A stretch of 16,601 nucleotides of DNA from Anaerosporobacter sp031551385 (GTDB lineage: Bacteria > Bacillota > Clostridia > Lachnospirales > Lachnospiraceae): assembly GCF_031551385.1 (NCBI RefSeq), contig NZ_JAVBNS010000164.1, forward strand, positions 1 through 16,601, given 5' to 3'. Shown piece by piece: positions 1 through 7,500 of this stretch. Under the pieces are notes generated by a model. That model ran no database searches and was not told the DNA's origin. It worked only from the letters and a program-made list of their open reading frames with translations. Each line of letters starts with the position of its first letter. The stretch's first letter is position 1. The position numbers were made by a program, and so were the translations under genes.

Positions 1-837
1 GCAGAAGGCGATTATTCACTTAAGATAAATAGTAATCAACAGGATGAACTTGGTGACCTTGCAAGAATATTCGATATTCTTTCAGAACGACTTGCGCAAA
101 GTGAAGAGGAGAGAAAGAATCTCGAACAGATGCGTATGGATTTCTTTGCAAATGTATCGCATGAGCTTAGAACACCAATCACAGTTATTAGAGCCTATAC
201 AGAGATGCTTATCGATGGTATTGTGACAGATCCAGGAAAAATAGCTTCGAATTATGATAGAATGTTGACAGAATGCAAAGGCATGGAACGATTAGTGGGT
301 GATTTGCTATTGCTATCCAAAATGCAAAATCCAGATTTTGCGGTCGAAAAAGAGCCAATTAACTTAATTCAGATTTTTGATGATATTGTAAGGAATGCAA
401 CTGCTATTTGTTTGAAGAAAAATATCACACTTAATATTAGAAAAGACAGCGAATCTGTTATGATGTTAGGTGATTATGATAGGTTAAGACAGATGTTTAT
501 GGTTATTTTTGATAACGCGGTTAAATTCTCAAAAGAAAACTCAACCATATACATAAAAATAGTTTGTATGGACACAATAAGAATATCAATTAAAGATGAA
601 GGTGTTGGTATCTCAAAAGAGGAGTTACCATATATATTTGAAAAGTTCTATAAATCGAAGTTACGACAAAATGCAACTGGTTCAGGTCTTGGATTAGCAA
701 TTGCAAGACAAATCGCAGTGAAGCATAATGGAGAGATTGAAGTAGCAAGTGAGCTTGGAAAAGGGACAGAATTTATATTCACATTTGACTGTATAGAGAA
801 TCTGGAAGAGTTAGAAACAGACGACTGTTCATACTAA
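1..837 (+). CDS. Sensor histidine kinase, C-terminal part (5' end outside window)
   Basis: The frame is open from base 1, so the gene is cut by the window edge; 278 residues are visible. In order they show the end of a HAMP-type linker (about residues 1-40, ending in a Glu-rich helix), a HisKA dimerisation domain with H-box FFANVSHELRTP and phospho-acceptor His54, then a HATPase_c domain with N-box FDNAVKFSK (Asn172), G1 box DEGVGIS (199-205), F-box FEKFYK (213-218) and G2 box GSGLGLAI (227-234). All catalytic motifs are intact, so it should autophosphorylate and pass phosphate to a response regulator, presumably encoded just upstream. The HAMP remnant implies a membrane sensor whose input domain is not in view, so the signal cannot be named. 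An internal ATG at 130 would cut off the linker and is not the real start. The last 12 residues are acidic. No terminator is obvious directly after the stop. Confidence 0.95.
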   Translation, partial: AEGDYSLKINSNQQDELGDLARIFDILSERLAQSEEERKNLEQMRMDFFANVSHELRTPITVIRAYTEMLIDGIVTDPGKIASNYDRMLTECKGMERLVGDLLLLSKMQNPDFAVEKEPINLIQIFDDIVRNATAICLKKNITLNIRKDSESVMMLGDYDRLRQMFMVIFDNAVKFSKENSTIYIKIVCMDTIRISIKDEGVGISKEELPYIFEKFYKSKLRQNATGSGLGLAIARQIAVKHNGEIEVASELGKGTEFIFTFDCIENLEELETDDCSY

Positions 838-877
838 CAAAAACAGCGAATAATATCAAATAAAGTTGTCTTACATC

Positions 878-906
878 TTGAAAAATAGAGCTACTAGAGT
901 TATAAT
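878..906 (+). promoter_or_regulatory. Sigma-A promoter for the structured RNA
   Basis: TTGAAA (878-883) and TATAAT (901-906) are separated by exactly 17 nt, a near-perfect housekeeping promoter. The predicted transcription start is about 912-914. It lies 41 nt after the kinase stop and reads into a 240-250 nt non-coding stretch that ends in a strong terminator, so it is best explained as the promoter of an independent small RNA. Confidence 0.75.
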
Positions 907-912
907 AAATAT

Positions 913-1160
913 AACAAATAAAGAACGAATAGAATACAAGTAACTATTCCTGAAATGTGCGACACTCTTGTTATTTTGAACCTACATTTACGTTTATGGG
1001 ACACCAATATTTATTGAGAAGATGTCAAGCCATCATTTTGCAGTGGAAGGCAGGCGCTCAAGTGAGGTAACCCACCTAGCTCAAGCTAGGCGTCAAAATA
1101 CAGGAAACGGCATTTTGGGTAATTACACAAATGATTAAGGCAGCGTAAGCTGCCTTTTTT
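913..1160 (+). ncRNA. ssrS: Probable 6S RNA
   Basis: A non-coding stretch bounded by a near-consensus sigma-A promoter and an intrinsic terminator. 6S RNA binds the sigma-A RNA polymerase holoenzyme by mimicking open promoter DNA. What I see: GTTATTTTG (970-978) can pair at long range with CAAAATAC (1094-1101); the same CAAAAT can instead pair locally with ATTTTG (1112-1117), the kind of switch known for the 3' side of the 6S central bubble. GAACC just after the first segment begins a small hairpin (CC..CAT with ATG..GG, about 980-1000). CCTAGC-TCAA-GCTAGG (1075-1090) is a perfect tetraloop hairpin next to GTGAGGTAACCCAC. This layout matches my memory of clostridial 6S RNAs, but no covariance model was run. 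The mature 5' end may lie downstream of 913, near 940-960. It could instead be another structured leader; I see no T-box specifier or antiterminator sequence. Confidence 0.6.
1137..1160 (+). terminator. Intrinsic terminator of the structured RNA
   Basis: AAGGCAGC and GCTGCCTT pair around a GTAA loop, giving an 8-bp stem that runs into six T residues. It separates the upstream RNA from nadE. Confidence 0.85.
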
Positions 1161-1248
1161 AAAGCATAGATTATGTTGAAAGAAAATAAATGTAAAGGTG
1201 AACATGTAGCCCAAGACTTCTTTCAATCGTATGTACATGGGCAGTATT

Positions 1249-1262
1249 ACAAGTGGACTTGT
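1249..1262. promoter_or_regulatory. Candidate operator or small hairpin upstream of nadE
   Basis: ACAAGT and ACTTGT form a perfect inverted repeat around GG, ending 21 nt before the preferred nadE start. It sits between two identical copies of TACATGGG (1234-1241 and 1268-1275). This symmetrical arrangement could bind a dimeric repressor or form a small RNA hairpin near the ribosome site. No regulator is identified, and no convincing -35/-10 pair was found between the terminator at 1160 and the start codon, so the function is an inference. Confidence 0.3.
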
Positions 1263-1283
1263 GATGATACATGGGTAGAGAAT

Positions 1284-3236
1284 ATGAAACATGGATTTGT
1301 AAAAGTAGCAGCAGCGACACCGATGGTAAGAGTGGCTGATACAACATATAATGCAGAGCAGATAATAGAATGTATGCATAAAGCGAAAGAAGAGAATGTT
1401 AGAGTTCTTGTATTTCCTGAATTATGCATTACAGGATATACATGTGGAGATCTGTTCTTACAGAATACGTTGCTAACATCAGCGAAAGAATCGTTAATTA
1501 AGATTGTACGAGCAACAAATGATTTGAATATGGTAGTGGTAGTTGGACTTCCAATGATGAAACTTGGTAATTTGTACAACGTAGCTGCTGTGATTTTTGA
1601 AGATAAATTATTAGGTATCGTACCGAAATATAATATTCCAAATTACTCGGAGTTCTATGAAGCAAGATACTTCGGTGTTGGAAATAAAAAGGTTGAATAT
1701 ATTGATATTCTTGAGGAAAAGAATGTTCCATTTGGAACAAATCTGTTATTCCGTTGTAGTAATATGCAAGACTTGGTTATTGCAGCTGAGATTTGTGAAG
1801 ATGTATGGGTACCAATTCCACCTTCTTCCCATCACGCTTTAGCAGGTGCTACTATGATTGTAAATCCATCTGCAAGTAATGAAACAACAGGAAAAGATAT
1901 CTATCGTCGTGATTTGGTAAGTTTTCAATCGGCATCAACGGTGAGTGCATATATCTATGCAAGTGCTGGTGAAGGGGAATCTACATCTGATGTTGTATTC
2001 TCTGGTCATAACATCATTGCGGAGAATGGAAGCGTATTAAAGGAAGCACCACGTTTTGTAAATGATATAACAATAGCAGAGGTAGATATACAGAAAATAA
2101 TAAGTGAGAGAAGAAGAATATCTACATTCTATACAAGTAACGATGAAAACTATACATTTGTTGAGTTTACAATGACGGCTGGTAAAGAAGAGGAAAGGAT
2201 AGAGACTCCTCTAACACGTAGATTTGATAGAACACCGTTTGTTCCGAATGATAAGAATCAAAGAGATAAACGTTGTGAAGAAATCTTAAATATTCAAGCA
2301 CTTGGCTTGAAGAAACGCCTCACTCATATCGGTTGTAAGAATGCAGTCCTTGGAATATCTGGTGGGCTTGATTCTACACTTGCGTTACTAGTTATGGTAA
2401 AAGCATACGATATGATGGGACTAGATCGTAGTAATATCATATCCGTGACGATGCCTTGTTTCGGAACAACAGACCGTACCTATAACAATGCAGTAACATT
2501 GACGAAGAAACTAGATGCTACATTAAAAGAAATTCCGATAAAAGAGGCAGTACTTCTACATCTACGTGATATTGGGCATGATGTGAACATTCATGATATT
2601 ACGTATGAGAATGCACAAGCAAGGGAACGTACACAGATATTGATGAACGTTGCAAATCAAGTGAATGGTATTGTAGTAGGAACAGGTGATATGTCAGAAC
2701 TTGCACTTGGTTGGGCAACTTACAATGGCGATCATATGTCAATGTATGGGGTAAATGCTTCCGTACCTAAGACTCTTGTTCGCTATCTTGTTGCATACTA
2801 TGCAGAGACGATAGAGGATAAGGAATTAGAAGCAATTTTACTTGATGTATTAGACACACCAGTAAGTCCAGAATTATTACCACCGAAAGATGGTCAGATT
2901 TCACAAAAGACAGAGGACCTTGTTGGACCATATGAATTACATGATTTCTTCTTGTATTATATTATGAGATTTGGATTTACTCCAAGTAAGATTTTTCGTA
3001 TGGCTCGAATTGCATTTGAAGGAGAATATGAAGATGCGATTATATATAAATGGTTAAACACATTTTATCGTAGATTTTTCTCACAGCAATTTAAGAGAAA
3101 CTGTTTGCCTGATGGGCCAAAAGTGGGTAGTGTTGCAGTTTCACCAAGAGGTGATTTACGTATGCCAAGTGATGCAAGCAGTACAATATGGATAAAGGAA
3201 TTAGAGCAGATAGGAGAAAACTATGGAATCATATGA
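1284..3236 (+). CDS. nadE: Glutamine-dependent NAD+ synthase
   Basis: Makes NAD+ from nicotinic acid adenine dinucleotide, ATP and glutamine, the last step of NAD synthesis, in the cytoplasm. Using the start at 1284 the protein has 650 residues. The N-terminal nitrilase-type glutaminase domain (about 1-290) shows the Glu46 (FPELCITGY), Lys115 (VPKYNIPNY) and Cys171 (AAEICEDVW) triad, which makes ammonia. The C-terminal synthetase domain has the PP-loop SGGLDS (359-364) and the motif GTGDMSELALGW (466-477). Both active sites are complete, so free ammonia should not be required. The frame is open back to an ATG at 1173, but those 37 extra residues look unlike the family and have no ribosome site; MKHGFVKVAAATP is the usual N-terminus. 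The chosen start has only a weak purine-rich site (GGTAGAG). The stop overlaps the next gene by 14 nt. Confidence 0.95.
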   Translation: MKHGFVKVAAATPMVRVADTTYNAEQIIECMHKAKEENVRVLVFPELCITGYTCGDLFLQNTLLTSAKESLIKIVRATNDLNMVVVVGLPMMKLGNLYNVAAVIFEDKLLGIVPKYNIPNYSEFYEARYFGVGNKKVEYIDILEEKNVPFGTNLLFRCSNMQDLVIAAEICEDVWVPIPPSSHHALAGATMIVNPSASNETTGKDIYRRDLVSFQSASTVSAYIYASAGEGESTSDVVFSGHNIIAENGSVLKEAPRFVNDITIAEVDIQKIISERRRISTFYTSNDENYTFVEFTMTAGKEEERIETPLTRRFDRTPFVPNDKNQRDKRCEEILNIQALGLKKRLTHIGCKNAVLGISGGLDSTLALLVMVKAYDMMGLDRSNIISVTMPCFGTTDRTYNNAVTLTKKLDATLKEIPIKEAVLLHLRDIGHDVNIHDITYENAQARERTQILMNVANQVNGIVVGTGDMSELALGWATYNGDHMSMYGVNASVPKTLVRYLVAYYAETIEDKELEAILLDVLDTPVSPELLPPKDGQISQKTEDLVGPYELHDFFLYYIMRFGFTPSKIFRMARIAFEGEYEDAIIYKWLNTFYRRFFSQQFKRNCLPDGPKVGSVAVSPRGDLRMPSDASSTIWIKELEQIGENYGII

Positions 3237-3498
3237 TATTGAAGATTTTATTGAAGAAGTTAAGTTTCAAATGACAGAATACGATGTGCTTGAGGAGGAG
3301 ATGATTCTCGATTGGGAAAAGAAAGCACGAAATTATATCATGAGACAAAGAAATAATAAAAATGTTATTGTTAAATCAAAAGAAGAAGCTTATATTAAGG
3401 TTTACGATGATGAATTAATGGCTCAAATTGCACTTGAGTATTATCGTGCATTCCGTGATAAGAAGTTGTTTGATTATTGGAGAACATTTAAATTATAG
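3223..3498 (+). CDS. Small conserved-looking protein, function unknown (91 aa)
   Basis: It begins inside the last codons of nadE (14-nt overlap) with a good ribosome site, TAGGAG, 6-7 nt ahead of the ATG, so it is almost certainly cotranscribed and probably translationally coupled. The protein is soluble, rich in acidic and aromatic residues, with no membrane segment, signal peptide or cysteine. The first 35 residues are very acidic (DIEDFIEEVKF, EEEMILDWEKKARNYI) and probably helical; the C-terminal half (VYDDELMAQIALEYYRAFRD) also looks helical, with KLFDYWRTF near the end. I do not recognise a family. Its position suggests a partner or regulator of the synthase or an unrelated passenger; neither is shown by the sequence. 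It is followed by the terminator at 3543. Confidence 0.8.
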   Translation: MESYDIEDFIEEVKFQMTEYDVLEEEMILDWEKKARNYIMRQRNNKNVIVKSKEEAYIKVYDDELMAQIALEYYRAFRDKKLFDYWRTFKL

Positions 3499-3542
3499 AA
3501 TATAAGAAATATTAAAATGGCTTATTGTGTTTTATGTAAATC

Positions 3543-3589
3543 GATTTAGGGATATTGTAAACTAGTTTACAATATCCCTAAATCTTTTT
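3543..3589 (+). terminator. Terminator of the nadE unit (perfect 42-nt palindrome)
   Basis: Bases 3543-3563 and 3564-3584 are exact reverse complements (21+21 nt, centred on CTAG) and are followed by five T residues. It acts as an intrinsic terminator for rightward transcription from nadE and the 91-residue gene. The opposite strand lacks a T tail. Confidence 0.85.
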
Positions 3590-3594
3590 ATGTA

Positions 3595-3777
3595 GGTATT
3601 ACAGGGGAATATGGGCTATTTCATTACTGCTCACATGAATATCCCGCGAGGTGTTTTTTGTGAGTGTAGCGAAGCGAAAGTCACAGAAAACCCGAGAATT
3701 GCAAGCGCGAAATTATGCAGTATGCATAATTTCTGTGCATCGCGGAGCGTGTTACTGGTCACGGAGTGAACAGTAAC
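3595..3777. repeat. Multi-hairpin intergenic element
   Basis: This 180-nt non-coding stretch between convergent genes is richer in G and C than its surroundings and is packed with inverted repeats. They are: an imperfect hairpin at 3613-3645 (GGG..ATT..CAT with ATG..AAT..CCC); GTTTTTTGTGA (3653-3663) with TCACAGAAAAC (3681-3691), one mismatch; GAAATTATGCA with TGCATAATTTC around GTA (3709-3733), perfect; and GTTACTG..TCAC-GGA-GTGA..CAGTAAC (3751-3777). CGCG recurs at 3645, 3706 and 3741. No frame, promoter or T-tract accompanies it. It resembles a dispersed intergenic repeat (REP/ERIC/MITE-like); copy number cannot be judged from one window. The last hairpin touches the stop codon of the minus-strand gene. 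Confidence 0.5.
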
Positions 3778-4211
3778 TATTTCTTTTCTGCTTTCTCTAA
3801 TGTTGTTTTAACTGCATCAAGCAGAAGCGTTTGCGTATACTTGCTATTTTCTGATAATTTAATGGAATCAATATCGCCGGTTTTATATAGTTGAGAAGCG
3901 ATATCATCAAGAGAAGGCTGGAGCAATGGATACATGGTTGTTACCGTTTCATTAAGATTCGTAATACTTACTGAATTAATACGGTTCTCATCGACAACAA
4001 CTTCTATATTAAGTGAAGTCTCTCCTATCGTTAATTCAGATGTCCATACTCCTGCTGTATATTTTGCTGATTCCTTAACATCAGGTGCTTTCTTCTTATC
4101 TGGTAGAAACATAAAGATGAGAAGCAATATAAGAAGAATACCCAAGCCAGCAAATATTGCTGTGTAAATTATTTCTTTGAGTTGTATAATTACAATCTTA
4201 GTTTTTGACAT
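3777..4211 (-). CDS. Single-pass membrane protein with degenerate FMN-binding-like domain
   Basis: The 144-residue protein has a basic N-terminus, one strong transmembrane helix (about 15-36, YTAIFAGLGILLILLLIFMF), a Lys-rich linker and an extracytoplasmic domain (about 51-140). That domain follows the pattern of FMN_bind (NqrC/RnfG-like) domains: YTAGVWTSEL, then LNIEVVVDENRINSVSITN, then a Leu/Pro segment, ending in the helix LLLDAVKTTLEKA. The flavin-acceptor motif (S/D-G-A-T, Thr bound to FMN) normally found just before the last helix is absent; SENSKYTQT stands there. It is therefore unlikely to carry covalent FMN and may be a structural relative. The start has a clear GGAGG site (4219-4223 on the plus strand) 7 nt ahead, and TATAAT (4241-4236 on this strand) a suitable distance upstream, without a good -35. 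No partner genes adjoin it. Confidence 0.75.
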   Translation of the reverse strand: MSKTKIVIIQLKEIIYTAIFAGLGILLILLLIFMFLPDKKKAPDVKESAKYTAGVWTSELTIGETSLNIEVVVDENRINSVSITNLNETVTTMYPLLQPSLDDIASQLYKTGDIDSIKLSENSKYTQTLLLDAVKTTLEKAEKK

Positions 4212-4528
4212 CTTTTATCCTCCATAAGTTTCGTTATTATAGTATATTATTAAAAAGCGGTATTTATGATAAAAAATAAGAAGATTTCTGAAAGTAAGAT
4301 TGAAAATATAGATTAAAATTACAGGGAGCGTTTTGGCGAAACAGTAATGGAATGAAATAGTAAGAATCCGTAGACTTGTGTATTATTTGATTTTGATGTA
4401 CCATGGATTATAAATATGTTGAAATGAAAGTAATTAGATAGTGCGTTCCATATTTTGCGTGCATAATTGTAATTGAAAGAATATAATTCAGAATAGTGAT
4501 AATATTTGATAAAACGTAGGGGGTTTGT
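4212..4528. other. Divergent intergenic region between membrane protein and addB
   Basis: AT-rich spacer of 317 bases between two divergent genes. It contains the ribosome site and -10 element of the minus-strand gene at its left end and a candidate addB promoter at 4387-4414. I see no RNA structure, repeat or further coding frame in the rest. Confidence 0.6.
4387..4414 (+). promoter_or_regulatory. Candidate promoter for addBA
   Basis: TTGATT (4387-4392) and TATAAA (4409-4414) are 16 nt apart, leaving a leader of about 110 nt before addB. A perfect TATAAT nearer the gene (4482-4487) has no matching -35, so this pair is preferred, with modest confidence. Confidence 0.35.
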
Positions 4529-7500
4529 ATGTCGTTACAACTTATATTGGGAAGTTCAGGAGCGGGAAAGTCCCATCGTCTGTACGAAGAAATAATTAAA
4601 GATTCCATTAAAAATCCAGAGATAAATTATCTAGTTGTAGTGCCTGAACAGTTTACAATGCAGACACAACGAGATATGGTTGCAGCACATCCGAACCATG
4701 GAATTATGAATATTGATATTCTTAGTTTTATGCGACTAGCGTATCGTGTTTTTGATGAACTAGGTGGACAGAATAAGACCGTTCTTGAAGATACAGGTAA
4801 GAGCATGATTCTAAGAAAGGTAGTAGAGAATAATCGGGAAGAATTGAATATATTTCAAAGCAATGTTAGAAAGCAGGGCTTTATAAGTGAGTTAAAATCC
4901 ATGCTTTCGGAGATTTATCAATATAGCATCTCTTCAGAACAATTAGAGAAGACAATTGAGCAAGTGGCAAAGCGTCCAATGCTTCAGAATAAATTACAGG
5001 ACATTCTTACGATATACAAAGGCTTTAGTGAATATATTCAGGAAAAATATATCACGACAGAAGAGATTTTAGATGTACTGTATGAAAAGGTAGAAAATTC
5101 TAAATTTGTACGTGACAGTGTCATCTGCTTTGATGGCTTTACGGGATTTACGCCATCTCAGACAAAACTTCTAACAAAACTTATACGACTTTGTAAGAAG
5201 GTCTATGTAACAGTAACAATTGATGAAAGGGAACAAACTGTTCCGGATGCAGAGTATCAATTATTTCATCTGAGTAAGAAAACAATTGCATCATTAAAAG
5301 AGATTGCAGTGAATGAGCAAGTTTCAATTGATAAAGCAATATGGGTAAAGGGTGTTGGCGCGACAAAAACACCGTATCGTTTCCTTGAAAGTCCAGGTCT
5401 AGCCGCACTTGAGAAGAATCTATTTCGGTATCCACGCATTCCGTATAAGCAAGAAGTAGAGGACGTTAGTATTCATGTTGCAAATAATCCGATGCAGGAA
5501 GTTGCTTTTACTATTGTACAGATTAAGAGATTAATTCGAGAAGAAGGATATCGTTATAAAGATATTGCTGTTGTTAGTGGTGATATTGGTACGTATGGAA
5601 GAATTATAGAGAAGGATTATGAGCAGGAAGGAATTCCATTCTTTATTGATAACAAGAAAGGAATCCTTGCGAATCCAGCAGTTAGACTTATTAGAGAAGT
5701 GCTAGAAGTTATCCAACGAGATTTTAGTTATGAAGCAATGTTTCGCTATCTTCGCTGTGAAATGGTTGATATATCTAGGGAAGAAGTGGATAACTTAGAG
5801 AACTATGCGTTAGCGATGGGGATAAGAGGGTTCGGTTTGTGGAATAAGGAATGGGATCGTTCCTATAAATCAAGAAGCAAGATTGACTTTATTCGTCTGA
5901 ATGAGGCAAGAAAGAAAGCGATTGTAGGTCTTGAGGAATTACGTGCAGTAGTTAAGAATAAAGAGTCAAATGTGAAGGAAATCAGCACGGCAATCTGTAA
6001 GTTCTTAATCGAAAAGCAAGTATCAGAAAAACTAGCAGACTATACAACTAGATTTGAAGATATGGGGAGATTAAGTCTAGCCAAAGAGTATAAGCAAGTT
6101 TATCGTATGATTCTTGATTTATTTGATAAGATGGTAGAACTTCTTGGAGATGAGATGATACCGATAGATGAATATAGCAAGTTATTGGATACTGGATTTG
6201 AGGAGATTAAAGTAGGTATTATTCCACCAAGTATTGACCAGATTGTAGTTGGTGATATTGAGAGAACAAGATTAAAGGACATCAAGGCTTTATTTTTCTT
6301 AGGAGTAAACGATGGATTAATCCCTAAGTCTTCCGATAGTGGGGGATTGATTTCAGATATGGAAAGGGAGATTCTGCTACAACATGAGGTAGAATTAGCA
6401 CCAACGAAACGACAGAAAACATTTACGGAACAATTTTATCTATATCTGAATCTAACGAAACCGAATAAACATCTTTATGTAACATATAGTAAAGTCGGTA
6501 TGGACGGTAAGGCAAAGAAAGTTTCCTATCTAATAAGTAAGTTAAAGCAACTCTTTCCTAATATGCCAGTCCAAGACTGCGATAATCAAAAAGACAATCT
6601 AGCCTATATATTAGCGACAAGACAAGGGATTTCCTATGTAATTGAACAGATTCGTTTATTCTGTGAGGGAGGTCATTCGCTAGAGAATGAGACAACATTC
6701 AAAGAACTCTATAGCTGGTATTGTGCAGATGAGGGAAGACGAAACGTGTTAGCTACAATACTTGAGGGTGCATTTTATGAAGCAGATGAGAATTCGTTAC
6801 CAAAAGCGGTTGCACAAGTATTATACGGAAACGAATTATCAGGAAGTGTTACAAGGTTAGAGAAATATGCGGCTTGTGCGTTTGCACATTTTGTTAGTTA
6901 CGGTCTTGGTTTATTAGAACGTCAAGAGTACCGTTTAGCAGTACCCGACATTGGAAATATATTTCACAAGGCAATTGATATCTTCTCAAATAAGGTGAAG
7001 AAAAGTGAATATGAATGGTATTCTATACCTGATGAAATAAGAGAACAATTCACTACGGAAGCTGTTGAAGAAGCGGCAGTGGATTATGGAAACCAAGTGA
7101 TATTAAGTACAAAACGTAACGCATATATGCTAGAGCGTGTTATGCGTATTACGAAACGTACCATATGGGCGTTGTGCAACCAAGTAAGAAAAGGAAAATT
7201 CCAGCCAGAGGCATTTGAACTGCAGTTCTCTTTCTTAGATGATTTGAATACGGTAAATGTGGAATTGACAGAAGATGCAAGAATGCAATTACAGGGACGA
7301 ATTGACCGTGTGGATATCTATGAAGAACCAGAGAAGAATCGTATTCTAGTGAAGGTGATTGATTATAAATCAGGGCATAGTGCTCTTGATATGGGACAAA
7401 TCTTCTATGGACTGCAATTACAGTTAGCCGTTTATCTAAGTGCAAGTATGGAACTGCAACAGAAGAAGAATCCGGATTCTCAAATCGAGCCAGCAGGTGT

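Noticed and set aside
1020..1160. T-box or NAD-type riboswitch controlling nadE
   Set aside because: No T-box antiterminator sequence or recognisable NAD riboswitch core was seen, the terminator is constitutive-looking, and the stretch has its own strong promoter far upstream.
1173..1283. 37-residue N-terminal extension of the NAD synthase from ATG 1173
   Set aside because: No ribosome site precedes it, the sequence is unlike the family, and the ATG at 1284 gives the typical N-terminus.
1086..1379. Minus-strand frame overlapping the RNA and nadE start
   Set aside because: No ribosome site; cysteine- and tyrosine-rich translation typical of an antisense shadow.
4256..4260. AGCGG occurrences as Chi sites for AddAB
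   Set aside because: The B. subtilis Chi pentamer occurs often by chance and the Chi sequence of this organism is unknown; one window cannot show enrichment.
4482..4487. TATAAT close to addB as its promoter
   Set aside because: No acceptable -35 at 16-18 nt; the nearest TTGCGT is 21 nt away.
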